From Haloplanus sp. CK5-1 (GTDB lineage: Archaea; Halobacteriota; Halobacteria; Halobacteriales; Haloferacaceae), in the NCBI RefSeq assembly GCF_037201915.1, contig NZ_CP147505.1, positions 3,100,001-3,164,000 of the forward strand: 64,000 nt of DNA, read 5' to 3'. Under the pieces are notes generated by a model. The model was not told the DNA's origin, did not search any database, and was given only the letters and a program-made list of their open reading frames with translations. The number at the start of each line of letters is the position of its first letter. Position 1 is the stretch's first letter. Of this stretch, positions 44,483 through 53,603 are shown piece by piece. A program made the position numbers and the translations under genes.

Positions 44483-44607
44483 CGACCCTCGGCATCGACG
44501 CCGCGGGATAGCGGCGACGTCGAGTCGCGGTGCTGCCGTCGGACGCGGCGTCTGCGAGGTCGGTCCGAGCGGAAGGCTTTTTTCTCGACGTGATGCATCG
44601 GTCGAGC

Positions 44608-45210
44608 ATGGCAAAGCCCTCCACGTTCGGCTCGGGGCCCACCCCCTACGACATCTCCACGGTCGAGCTCGACGACGACCGCTACGAGGTCAAGCAGTCG
44701 GCGATCCGAAACAAGTACGTCGTCCGCGACAGCGCCGGTGACGTCGTCCTCCGCGGGAAGCAGAAACTGTTCAAGATGAAAGAGGAGTTCCCGTTCGTCA
44801 CCGGCGACGGCGAGGACGCGTTCACGGTGAAGGCGGGCGGCGTCTTGGACATCGCGGGGAACTACGCCATCACGGACGCGGGCACCGGCGAGGAGGTCGT
44901 CGTCCTCGACGAGGACTTCTCGCTGTTCGTGGAGAACTGGACGATCCGGGACCCCGAGACGGGGGAAGCGCTTGCGACCATCCGTTCGAAGAACAAACTC
45001 CTCTCGGCGCTCCGGCATCTCGTCTCCGTCGCGAACCTCGTTCCGAACAAGTACGAGATATTCGACGGGAACGGCGATCACGTTGGCGACATCGAGGGGC
45101 AGTTCTCGCTTCGGGACACCTACACGGTCAGCATCGACGACGCCAGTAACGTCCCGAAGGAGGCGGTGGTCGCCGCCGCGTGCATCCTCGACGCCCTCGA
45201 AAACCAGTAG
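44608..45210 (+). CDS. LURP-one-related/scramblase-like protein
   Basis: The 200-residue protein forms a repeated beta-structure typical of the LURP-one (Tubby-like) family: YEVKQSAIRNKYVVRDSAGD, KQKLFKMKEEFPF, YAITDAGTGEEVVVLDED and WTIRDPETGEALATIRSKNK. Family members occur as single small proteins in Halobacteria; function unknown. ATG 44608 (MAKPSTFG) is chosen because the TATA-like CTTTTTTC lies about 29 nt upstream; an ATG five codons earlier is too close to that box. Confidence 0.78.
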   Translation: MAKPSTFGSGPTPYDISTVELDDDRYEVKQSAIRNKYVVRDSAGDVVLRGKQKLFKMKEEFPFVTGDGEDAFTVKAGGVLDIAGNYAITDAGTGEEVVVLDEDFSLFVENWTIRDPETGEALATIRSKNKLLSALRHLVSVANLVPNKYEIFDGNGDHVGDIEGQFSLRDTYTVSIDDASNVPKEAVVAAACILDALENQ

Positions 45211-45261
45211 CCCCGTCCCCGTCGACCGAACGTACAAACCGCCGCCGTTCGTACGGTGGGT

Positions 45262-45612
45262 ATGGCATCACTCGCCGACGAACCCTGCGAGGCGTGTACG
45301 AGCGACGACGACCCGCTGACCGCCGACGAGTACGAGACGTACCTCGGTGATCTCCGCGAGGACTGGGAGGTCGTCGACGATCACCACCTGCGGGCCGACT
45401 ACGAGTTCGAGGACTTCCGTGACGCTTTGGAGTTCACCTACGAGATCGGCGAACTCGCCGAGGAGGAGTGGCACCACCCCGACATCGCGCTCGCGTGGGG
45501 GGAGGTTCAGGTGGAGATGTGGACCCACAAGATCGACGGCCTCCACAAGACCGACTTCGTGATGGCCGCGCGGATGGATCGCATCTACGAGGCGTACGAT
45601 CCGGAGGCGTAG
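45262..45612 (+). CDS. phhB: Pterin-4a-carbinolamine dehydratase
   Basis: The 116-residue protein shows the catalytic region [39 protein letters not shown], i.e. the H-H-P and later His/Asp pattern of 4a-hydroxytetrahydrobiopterin dehydratase. The family recycles oxidised pterin after aromatic hydroxylases; many archaeal copies have no obvious hydroxylase partner. An N-terminal extension with two Cys ([11 protein letters not shown]) is not part of the fold. ATG 45262 is favoured over a codon two triplets earlier. Confidence 0.88.
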   Translation: MASLADEPCEACTSDDDPLTADEYETYLGDLREDWEVVDDHHLRADYEFEDFRDALEFTYEIGELAEEEWHHPDIALAWGEVQVEMWTHKIDGLHKTDFVMAARMDRIYEAYDPEA

Positions 45613-45671
45613 ACGGACGTCGCCCACGCGCCAAGCCAAGCCCTTATGCGTCCGACGACACAGAATCCGGC

Positions 45672-46139
45672 ATGGCAATCACTGCTGGCGACGCGGTCAC
45701 CATCGCGTACACCGGTCGCCTCGACGACGGAACTGTCTTCGACACCACCGACGAGTCGGTCGCCGAGGCGGAGGGACTCCTCGAACAACAGCCCGAACGC
45801 GAGTTCGAGCCGCTGACGGTCGAAGTCGGCGAGGGAAACCTCATCGAGGGGCTGGAAGAGGGGCTGCTCGGCCTCGAAGCCGGCGCGTCCGAGACGGTCA
45901 CGGTTCCCCCCGAGGAGGCCTACGGCGAAGCCGCGGGCGACCAAACACGGGAGTTCGACGCCGAGGAGTTCGAGGAGATGATCGGGCAGGAACCCGCCGA
46001 GGGAATGCAGGTGCAGGCCCAGGGCGGCGCGGTCGGCACCGTCGTCGGTATCGAGGGCGACACCGTTCACGTCGACTTCGAACATCCGTTGGCGGGCGAG
46101 ACGCTGACGTTCGACATCGACGTGCTGGACGTCGAGTGA
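45672..46139 (+). CDS. FKBP-type peptidyl-prolyl isomerase (SlyD-like)
   Basis: The 155-residue protein has the FKBP core VTIAYTGRLDDGTVFDTTDE, GEGNLIEGLEEGLLGLEAGA and VTVPPEEAYGEA, with the IF (insert-in-flap) domain expected in archaeal short FKBPs (FDAEEFEEMIGQEP to VDFEHPLAGETLTFDIDVLD). It speeds proline isomerisation and can act as a chaperone. No signal peptide is present, so it works in the cytosol. The gene ends 49 bp before mutL. Confidence 0.93.
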   Translation: MAITAGDAVTIAYTGRLDDGTVFDTTDESVAEAEGLLEQQPEREFEPLTVEVGEGNLIEGLEEGLLGLEAGASETVTVPPEEAYGEAAGDQTREFDAEEFEEMIGQEPAEGMQVQAQGGAVGTVVGIEGDTVHVDFEHPLAGETLTFDIDVLDVE

Positions 46140-46188
46140 GGCCGACCCACCGTGGCGTTGATAGGCGTCCCCGTCCTCGGTTCGTGGC

Positions 46189-48270
46189 GTGAGCGAGACG
46201 CCGACCATCCACACGCTCGACGACGCGACGGTCCGCCGAATCGCCGCCGGCGAGGTGGTCGAGCGCCCCGCCAGCGTCGTGAAGGAACTCCTCGAGAACA
46301 GCCTCGACGCGGACGCCTCGCGCGTGACCGTCGCCGTCGACGGCGGCGGGATCGAGGGGATCCGCGTCCGCGACGACGGCGTGGGGATGACGGCCGCGGA
46401 TCTGGACCGCGCGGTCGAGGAACACACGACGAGCAAGATAGACGACGCCGACGACTTGGAAGCCGTGGGGAGCCTGGGTTTTCGGGGCGAGGCGCTCCAC
46501 ACCATCGGTGCGGTGTCGCGGCTGACGATCCGCTCTCGACCGCGTGATGGCGGTCCGGGTCACGAACTCGCCGTCGAGGGCGGCGACGCCGGCGACGTCG
46601 AACCCTCGGGCTGTCCACCCGGGACGGTCGTCGAGGTGGAGGATCTGTTCTACAACACGCCGGCCCGGAAGAAGTTTCTCAAGACGGAATCGACGGAGTT
46701 CGACCACGTCAACCGCGTGGTCACGCAGTACGCCCTCGCCAACCCGGACGTGGCGACGACGCTCGAACACGACGGCCGCGAGGTGTTCGCCACCGAGGGG
46801 TCGGGCGCCCTCGAATCGGCCGTCCTCGCGGTCTACGGCCGAGAAGTGGCGTCGTCGATGGTCGAGGTGGGAGAGAGCGGAGCCGCGGCCGACGACCCCG
46901 TCGACGCGGTGTCGGGACTGGTGAGCCACCCCGAAACGACACGGGCCGGGCGGGAGTACCTCTCGACGTTCGTCAACGGTCGCTACGTCACCGCCGGGGT
47001 CCTCCGCGAGGCGGTCCTCGACGCCTACGGCGACCAACTCGCGCCGGACCGCTACCCCTTCGCCGTCCTCTTCGTCGAGGTGCCGCCCGACGCCGTCGAC
47101 GTGAACGTCCACCCCCGGAAGATGGAGGTCCGCTTCGACCGGGAGGAGGACGTCGCCGACGCCGTTCGCCAGGCGGTCCGGTCGGCGCTCTTGGAGCACG
47201 GACTCGTCCGGTCGGGCGCCCCCCGCGGGCGGTCCGCGCCCGCCGAGACGGCGATCAGTCCCGAGTCACCCCAGCGGGAGGTCGCGGGGGGCGAGGCGGT
47301 CGACGCCGCCGACGACGGGAGTAGAGACGGTGCGGACGACGGGCCCGTGGGGGGGGACGACGACACGTCCGCGACGCCGACGGACTCACGGACGCGCGAG
47401 CCGACACTCGACGAGGCGACGGCGGGACGGGAGACATCGGCCGGATCGGGAGCGACGACGGGGACCGGATCGGCACGCGACGACCCGGCGGGCGGGGGGC
47501 CGTCCGTCGGCGACGACGGCGGCGACGCCGAACGTGGCGTCGCGGCCGACGAGACTCGGACGCCCGGGTCGGAGGCACACGGGGACCGCTGGGGCGTCGT
47601 CGCGCCGAGCGACCAGCGGACGCTCGACGGCGAGTCGGCCGCGACCGACCGCGAGTTCGACCGCCTGCCCGCGATGCGTGTGCTCGGACAGTACGACGAG
47701 ACGTACCTCGTCGCCGAAACCGACGAGGGGTTGGTCCTGATCGACCAGCACGCGGCGGACGAGCGGATCAACTACGAGCGCTTGCGCGCGGAGACGAGCG
47801 CCGGGACGCCGACCCAGGCGCTGGCCGAACCGGTCGAACTCGAACTCACGGCGCGGGAAGCGGAACTGTTCGACCGCTTTCGCGACGCGCTGGCGGAACT
47901 GGGCTTTCACGCCGACCGCGCCGGCGACCGGACCGTCGAGGTGCGGACGGTGCCGACGGCACTTGACACCGCGCTCGACCCGTCGCTCCTCCGCGACGCG
48001 CTGACGGGATTCCCCGACGGGACGGACGGCGAGACGGTCGACGCGGTGGCCGACGCCCTGCTCGCGGACCTGGCGTGTTACCCCTCGATCACGGGGAACA
48101 CGTCGCTCACGGAGGGGTCGGTCGTCGACCTGCTCTCCGCGCTCGACGACTGCGAGAACCCGTGGGCGTGTCCCCACGGCCGCCCGGTCGTCGTCGCGTT
48201 CGACCACGGGGAGATCACCGACCGATTCGAGCGGGACTACCCGGGACACGCCGGTCGGCGACGCGAGTGA
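46189..48270 (+). CDS. mutL: DNA mismatch repair protein MutL
   Basis: The 693-residue protein has the GHKL ATPase N-terminus: IRRIAAGEVVERP-type VRRIAAGEVVERPASVVKEL, IRVRDDGVGM, SLGFRGEALHTIGAVSRL and the transducer AVDVNVHPRKMEVRFDREED. A linker of about 140 residues (340-480) is Asp/Gly/Thr-rich and poorly conserved. The C-terminal dimer domain has LVLIDQHAADERINYE and ACYPSITGNTSLTEGSV. The E-rich metal motif of endonuclease MutL (DQHAxERxxxE) is present in the form DQHAADERINYE. GTG 46189 is the start. It works with MutS (18.2 kb). Confidence 0.94.
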   Translation: MSETPTIHTLDDATVRRIAAGEVVERPASVVKELLENSLDADASRVTVAVDGGGIEGIRVRDDGVGMTAADLDRAVEEHTTSKIDDADDLEAVGSLGFRGEALHTIGAVSRLTIRSRPRDGGPGHELAVEGGDAGDVEPSGCPPGTVVEVEDLFYNTPARKKFLKTESTEFDHVNRVVTQYALANPDVATTLEHDGREVFATEGSGALESAVLAVYGREVASSMVEVGESGAAADDPVDAVSGLVSHPETTRAGREYLSTFVNGRYVTAGVLREAVLDAYGDQLAPDRYPFAVLFVEVPPDAVDVNVHPRKMEVRFDREEDVADAVRQAVRSALLEHGLVRSGAPRGRSAPAETAISPESPQREVAGGEAVDAADDGSRDGADDGPVGGDDDTSATPTDSRTREPTLDEATAGRETSAGSGATTGTGSARDDPAGGGPSVGDDGGDAERGVAADETRTPGSEAHGDRWGVVAPSDQRTLDGESAATDREFDRLPAMRVLGQYDETYLVAETDEGLVLIDQHAADERINYERLRAETSAGTPTQALAEPVELELTAREAELFDRFRDALAELGFHADRAGDRTVEVRTVPTALDTALDPSLLRDALTGFPDGTDGETVDAVADALLADLACYPSITGNTSLTEGSVVDLLSALDDCENPWACPHGRPVVVAFDHGEITDRFERDYPGHAGRRRE

Positions 48271-48308
48271 GGACGCACCTTTTTGCCTCGACCGGACGAA
48301 CGAGACCC

Positions 48309-49241
48309 GTGACCGATCTCGTAACCGCCGGCGAAGCGGCCCTACGGTTCTCGCCGCCACAGGGCGAACGCATCGAAACCGCGAGTGACTTCGCGGCCCA
48401 CGTCGGCGGCCCGGAGAGCAACGTCGCCGTCGCTGCGGCGACCCTCGGATTGGACGCCGCGTGGCTGTCGAAACTCCCGGACTCCGCGCTCGGACGGCGG
48501 ATCGTCGGCGACCTGCGCCGGGGCGGGGTCCGGACCGGCGTGGTGTGGGCCGAGACCGGGCGGGCGTCGACGGCCTTCGTCGAACGCAGCGGGCGGGGGA
48601 ACGGGACGGTCGTCGCGGACCGCGACGACGCGGTCGTCACCACGATGACGCCCGACGACCTGCCACTGGGCGTGGTTCGCGAGGCCGAGACGCTGTTCGT
48701 CAGCGGAGCGACGCCGGCCCGATCGGAGACGTTACTGGAGACGACGGCGGCGCTTCTGGAGGTGGCGACGGAAGCCGGCACGACGTGTGCGTTCGATACG
48801 CGGTTCGAGGCGACGGGCCTCGATCCGGACACGGCCCGGGAACTGTACGACCGCCTCCTCGACGCCGTCGACGTGTTGTTCGTCGACGAGGCGGACGCCG
48901 AGGCGGTGTTCGACCTCGACGGCGAGGTGGTGCCGGCGGCCCACAGTCTCCGGACGCGGTACGACTGCCAGGCGGTTGTCGTCACACGCGAGGGCCGAGG
49001 TCCCGCGATCGGTCTGCAGGGTGAGGAGATCTACGAGGTCCCGGCGTTCGAGACGGAGACGCGCGATCCGTCCGGGACTCACGACGCCTTCGTCGGAGGG
49101 GTGCTCTCCGGGAGACACCGCGGCGGCGGGATGAAGGAGGCGCTGACCGAAGGGGCGGCGACGGCGGCGCTCAAGCGGACGGTCGTCGGCGACGTCGTCG
49201 TCGGCTCCCGGGCGGACGTCGAAGCGATTCGGGACGGCTGA
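48309..49241 (+). CDS. PfkB-family carbohydrate kinase
   Basis: The 310-residue protein shows VTAGEAALRFSPPQGERIET, VGGPESNVAVAAATLGLDAA, LSKLPDSALGRRIVGDLRRG and a C-terminal catalytic segment DPSGTHDAFVGGVLSGRHRG. The family usually has G-A-G-D in this anion hole; here it reads G-T-H-D, with the catalytic Asp kept. The likely substrate is a sugar or sugar acid such as 2-keto-3-deoxygluconate, but this is a guess. GTG 48309 begins the fold 38 bp after mutL. Confidence 0.85.
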   Translation: MTDLVTAGEAALRFSPPQGERIETASDFAAHVGGPESNVAVAAATLGLDAAWLSKLPDSALGRRIVGDLRRGGVRTGVVWAETGRASTAFVERSGRGNGTVVADRDDAVVTTMTPDDLPLGVVREAETLFVSGATPARSETLLETTAALLEVATEAGTTCAFDTRFEATGLDPDTARELYDRLLDAVDVLFVDEADAEAVFDLDGEVVPAAHSLRTRYDCQAVVVTREGRGPAIGLQGEEIYEVPAFETETRDPSGTHDAFVGGVLSGRHRGGGMKEALTEGAATAALKRTVVGDVVVGSRADVEAIRDG

Positions 49242-49435
49242 AAGGAGTGGAATGGGCCGAAAGGGAGGTAGTCCGGTGTCGCCCAACCGGGGCGACCGGA
49301 CGACACCGAACGGAAACGTCGGTTGGGGAGACGTCGCGGGGACCGACGCCATCGGAACGGGGAGTCCGGACGGCGTCGGCGTTCGGAGCGAGGAGCGGGG
49401 GAAACATAAATCTACCAATGAGTCAGATTCGTATT

Positions 49436-49630
49436 TCAGTCACCCGCAGGGGGGTCAGTTGCGCCGGTTCCGGTCGTCGAGGTGCCGCGGTCCCACACCA
49501 CCTCGAACCCGATCCGGCGACCCTGCTGCGTCATCGTCATCCCGACGAGTTCGAGGCTGGCGGTCGCTCCGCCGAGGGTGGTCGTGATGTACGTCCGTGC
49601 GGCCTGCTGAGCGGCCGGTGCCGTCGCCAT
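49436..49630 (-). CDS. Hypothetical 64-residue protein next to the tRNA-Phe integration site
   Basis: From ATG 49630 the protein reads MATAPAAQQAARTYITTTLG, then ASLELVGMTMTQQGRRIGFE and a Thr/Gly-rich end. I do not recognise it. The frame continues upstream (ILPPTVEAVGE) without a good start, so this may be the tail of a longer gene cut by rearrangement near the tRNA. A TATA-like ATAAATCTACC lies beyond its 3' end and belongs to neither neighbour clearly. Confidence 0.4.
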   Translation of the reverse strand: MATAPAAQQAARTYITTTLGGATASLELVGMTMTQQGRRIGFEVVWDRGTSTTGTGATDPPAGD

Positions 49631-49700
49631 CTCACCGACGGCTTCGACGGTCGGTGGCAAAATCTCGTTTCGCGGGGAGGCCGGCCGCGGCACTCGGTCT

Positions 49701-49983
49701 ACCGCGCCGAGCGGAGCGAGGCGCGGTTGCACTACTGGCGAACGGAGTGAGCCAGCAGGAGTGTTTCCCCACGTCTTTGCAAAGAGTGGTTCCCGCAGCG
49801 AGCCGACGGCTCGCGAGGAAACCCGACGCGGCGAAAAGTGGGAGCAATGCCGCCTCCCCGATTTGAACTCGCCGAGACGGTCCGGGGTGCTCGCTTCGCT
49901 GCGCTCCCGGGCTGCGACTCGTCTGCTCAAATCGGGTCGGCGTCGTTTTCTCGACGGTTCGCTACGCTCACCGTCTCGAAATA
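49701..49983. other. Hairpin cluster and duplicated 3' end next to tRNA-Phe
   Basis: No gene is evident. The stretch holds ACCGCGCC/GGCGCGGT (49701-49727) around GAGCGGAGCGA, CTGGC/GCCAG (49735-49755) around GAACGGAGTGA, GCGAGCC/GGCTCGC (49798-49814), CCGGG/CCCGG (49882-49910) around TCGCTGCGCTC, and GACGGT/ACCGTC (49953-49975) around TCGCTACGCTC. Four of the five loops carry the same GAGCGnAGCGA-type core in one or the other orientation. Confidence 0.7.
49847..49868 (-). repeat. Exact 22-bp copy of the tRNA-Phe 3' end (att-like)
   Basis: Bases 49847-49868 repeat 49983-50004 exactly: part of the T-arm, the 3' acceptor strand, discriminator and one following base. The offset is 136 bp, close to the 144 bp seen at tRNA-Asp. 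Confidence 0.82.
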
Positions 49984-50057
49984 TGCCGCCTCCCCGATTT
50001 GAACGGGGGACAGCTCGATCTTCAGTCGAGTGCTCTCCCAGTCTGAGCTAAGGCGGC
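49984..50057 (-). tRNA. tRNA-Phe (GAA)
   Basis: On the minus strand the 74-nt cloverleaf has acceptor GCCGCCT paired with AGGCGGC, anticodon stem-loop CTCGACTGAAGATCGAG (anticodon GAA), T arm CCCCGTTCAAATCGGGG and discriminator A, as expected for tRNA-Phe. CCA is not encoded and no intron is seen. Its 3' end is duplicated 136 bp downstream. Confidence 0.97.
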
Positions 50058-50133
50058 GCAGTTCCGACCAGGGGGAAAGCGGGCAAAAGGATTTCGAAAC
50101 ACGGCGACCCCGTGCCGACACACCGGGCGTCGC

Positions 50134-51204
<1,071 letters not shown>

Positions 51205-51209
51205 CGCCG

Positions 51210-51668
51210 CTACTCGTCGTTACCCTGCTGTTGTTGCATCTGCTGCATCTGCTGTTGTTGCATCTGCTGTTGCATCTGCTGGGCCTGCTCCTCGAGTTCG
51301 GCGCTCTCGGACTCGAGTTCGTCGATTTCCGCTTGGACGTCGTCGATCCGGTCGTCGAGGATGTCGCGCTTGCGTTCGAGGGCCTCGACCGCGTCGCCCT
51401 GGTTCTGTTCGGCCGCGTAGCCGCCGCCCAGGTCGACGATCACCTCGTCGATGTCCTGCACTTCGGCCCGGAGGTACGCGCCGCCGCCGAGGGGCACCTG
51501 CACCGTCGATCCGCTGTCGAGCGTCTCGATCGCCTCGACCGCCTCGTCGATGTCGCTCTGTCGATCGCGGAGATCCTGAATCTCGTCTTCCAGCTCGGTG
51601 ATCTCCTCGTCGATGGCCTCGATCTCCTGGGAGAGCTGCTGAAGTTGCTGCTGACCGCCACCCATCAT
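51210..51668 (-). CDS. pfdA: Prefoldin subunit alpha
   Basis: The 152-residue chaperone subunit consists of two long coiled-coil helices (QLQQLSQEIEAIDEEITELE and QAEIDELESESAELEEQAQQ) around a beta-hairpin region with VQVPLGGGAYLRAEVQDID and VIVDLGGGYAAEQNQGDAVE. A Gln/Met-rich tail ends QQGNDE. The hexamer hands unfolded proteins to the thermosome (58.3 kb). Its ATG overlaps the stop of the LX gene. Confidence 0.95.
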   Translation of the reverse strand: MMGGGQQQLQQLSQEIEAIDEEITELEDEIQDLRDRQSDIDEAVEAIETLDSGSTVQVPLGGGAYLRAEVQDIDEVIVDLGGGYAAEQNQGDAVEALERKRDILDDRIDDVQAEIDELESESAELEEQAQQMQQQMQQQQMQQMQQQQGNDE

Positions 51669-51841
51669 TCCGCGGTCACCTCCGCGATGTCGACCTGCGT
51701 GCGCTTGAGACCGTGCTCGCTCCCGAGTTGGGAGAGGACGTGCTCGCGCGCGACGTTCTCGTTGGGGGCGTCGATCGCCTTCTCGAAGTCCCGGTGGCCG
51801 ATACGGTCCTGAAAGCGTCCGCTGACGACGAACTGACTCAT
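51665..51841 (-). CDS. rpl18a: 50S ribosomal protein L18Ae/LX
   Basis: The 58-residue protein reads MSQFVVSGRFQDRIGHRDFE, then VAREHVLSQLGSEHGLKR and TQVDIAEVTAE, matching archaeal LX (half of eukaryotic L20/L18ae). The gene is too short for usual length cut-offs. Its TGA overlaps the pfdA ATG by 4 nt and it lies 36 bp after eif6, the conserved archaeal order. Confidence 0.93.
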   Translation of the reverse strand: MSQFVVSGRFQDRIGHRDFEKAIDAPNENVAREHVLSQLGSEHGLKRTQVDIAEVTAE

Positions 51842-51877
51842 GTACTTTAGCGACGAGAGGAAGCGGGAAGTATCTTC

Positions 51878-52549
51878 CTACTGCGGGTCGATGTAGCCGA
51901 GCGTCTCCTCGATGCGGCCAAGCTCCGGCCCGGTGGTGTCCGGGCCGACGACGTAGCCGGTGTCGTTGGCGACGAGGCCGGAGCCGACCAGCGGCGCGCC
52001 GTAATTGATGGTGCCGATGTCGGCCCGCACGTCGAGGGTCTCCTCGACGGCCTCCAGTTCCGGCTCGCGGGATTTCGGGTGACAGAGGACGCCTTCGTTG
52101 GTCGCGACGGCCGCAGTACCGACCGTGTGGACGTCGGCGAGGCCACCGCGTTCGACGGGGACGTCGAGCGCCGAGCCGACCGTCTGGACGGCCTCGCGGT
52201 CGAGGTCCGGGTGGACGTACGCGCCGTAGTCGTTGGCGAGGACGACGTTACCGGCGGCGTTGATGCGACCGGGAAGCTCCGTCACCTCGCGGCCGGTCGC
52301 CTCCTCGATGGTCGATATCTCGCGGTCGGTCACCCGACTCGAAACCAGGAGCCCCTCCTCGTTGCCCGCCGTGAGCGCACCGACCGTACCGGAGCCACCG
52401 ACGGTGGTCGTCACTGGCTCGACGTCGAGTTCCGCCGCGATGTCCGCGACGGTGTCGGCGTCGGCGTCGGGGCGCACGAGCAGGTGGTCGTTCGTCGTCC
52501 GGGCGAAGACGCCGACGTACGACGATCCGGCGAAGGAGGCGCGTAACAC
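51878..52549 (-). CDS. eif6: Translation initiation factor IF-6
   Basis: The 223-residue anti-association factor binds the large subunit. It is built of five alpha/beta repeats (pentein fold): [78 protein letters not shown] and [20 protein letters not shown]. The start is GTG 52549, one base after the rpl31e stop (TAG-C-GTG), so both are probably coupled. Confidence 0.95.
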   Translation of the reverse strand: MLRASFAGSSYVGVFARTTNDHLLVRPDADADTVADIAAELDVEPVTTTVGGSGTVGALTAGNEEGLLVSSRVTDREISTIEEATGREVTELPGRINAAGNVVLANDYGAYVHPDLDREAVQTVGSALDVPVERGGLADVHTVGTAAVATNEGVLCHPKSREPELEAVEETLDVRADIGTINYGAPLVGSGLVANDTGYVVGPDTTGPELGRIEETLGYIDPQ

Positions 52550-52550
52550 G

Positions 52551-52829
52551 CTAGTCGGCGAGTTCGGCTTCGACGATCGGTTCGCCGTCCTCGACGAAGC
52601 GGGCGGCGCGAACCCGAAGCTTGCTCGGCGGGTTGTTCCGACCCTGCTCCCAGATAGCCTCGTTGATGCCCGGATCGAGGCGGACCTCGCTCTCCTCGAC
52701 GTTGAAGTGTTTCGCGAGGTGCTGGCGGACCTCCTTCATCGCGCGGTCGGCGCGCTCGTTGGACGGAGCGGCCTTCGCGTCGCGGAGCGGGACGGTGACG
52801 ACGCGCTCCTCGAAGTCGTTGGCGCTCAT
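52551..52829 (-). CDS. rpl31e: 50S ribosomal protein L31e
   Basis: The 92-residue protein shows [60 protein letters not shown] and [20 protein letters not shown], standard for archaeal L31e near the exit tunnel. The ATG follows directly on the rpl39e stop. Confidence 0.96.
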   Translation of the reverse strand: MSANDFEERVVTVPLRDAKAAPSNERADRAMKEVRQHLAKHFNVEESEVRLDPGINEAIWEQGRNNPPSKLRVRAARFVEDGEPIVEAELAD

Positions 52830-52982
52830 CTATTCGTCCGTGTCGTTCCGACGCCAGTTGCGTCGCTTGGGGTTGCGCGTGACCTGTCGGTCGGTCTTGA
52901 GCATGACCCACGCGGGGACGCGGCTGTTCTGGTTCTCCAGTTTGGCGAGTCGCTTCTTTTTCGCCTTCGATTTCTTGCCCAT
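52830..52982 (-). CDS. rpl39e: 50S ribosomal protein L39e
   Basis: The 50-residue basic protein reads [20 protein letters not shown], then [24 protein letters not shown] in sequence, the classic L39e. It lines the exit tunnel. It is the first gene of this operon; an AT-rich TAAAATCTTGTTC block just upstream probably carries the promoter. Confidence 0.97.
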   Translation of the reverse strand: MGKKSKAKKKRLAKLENQNSRVPAWVMLKTDRQVTRNPKRRNWRRNDTDE

Positions 52983-53046
52983 AGTGCCCTCCACTACCCA
53001 GTCGCCGCATAAAATCTTGTTCTTTCGGGCGTCGCGAGGCCGAGCG

Positions 53047-53220
53047 GTCGCCGGAGGCGTCGGATCGGATCAGGCACCGCCGAACGGGTCCGCGAAGTCG
53101 TTCCACGAAGTAGCGGACGAAGTTGCCGTAGGTGCGGTCGCCGGGGTGGTCGGCCACCTATTCGTAGCGGACGGTTCCGTCGGCGTCGACGACGTACGTC
53201 GCGGCGACGACACAGACGAC
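53047..53220 (-). pseudogene. Peroxiredoxin (AhpC/TSA) C-terminal fragment with a nonsense codon
   Basis: On the minus strand the frame reads AATYVVDADGTVRYE-stop-VADHPGDRTYGNFVRYFVER. In haloarchaeal thioredoxin-dependent peroxiredoxins this block normally reads YEWVADHPGD-like, so TAG stands where TGG (Trp) is expected. The catalytic N-terminal half with the peroxidatic Cys is absent. The fragment is therefore a dead remnant, probably truncated by a rearrangement in the AT-rich zone at 53.2-53.4 kb. Confidence 0.72.
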
Positions 53221-53603
53221 TCGAGCGGGTAGGGACGTGATTCGATATATCGTCATATGATTTATCGGGAGGGGATCAGGGGATCACTCGCATCGAATCC
53301 GGACCGTGGGCGCTCCACCGCCTGCGGAGCCGAGCCCCGGCGACCTGGGGCGCCACTGCCGACGCTCGAAGGGCCGGCGACGGACCGAGCATCGACACGC
53401 CCGGTGCGGACCGAGGATCGGCGACCGAGGCAGTGATAAATTGTATATCGCGATACCGAATTCGGTGCCGCTCATCCGATGTTGCAGCGTTCCCGGCTAC
53501 CGAGGATACAGCGCGGGTCGAACGTCCGACAAAGTTTACTATGGACCACATCCGAAAGACGGACGAGACGTCGCGAACCGCCGTTCCGAAACAGGAGCCA
53601 AAA
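53221..53603. other. Gap upstream of the vWA gene
   Basis: I see no convincing gene. The region begins AT-rich (GATTCGATATATCGTCATATGATTTATC, in part palindromic) and includes a TATA-like AGTTTACT at about 53531, which could drive the vWA gene with a leader of about 40-50 nt. An in-frame ATG at 53541 would extend the vWA protein by 21 basic residues. Confidence 0.45.
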
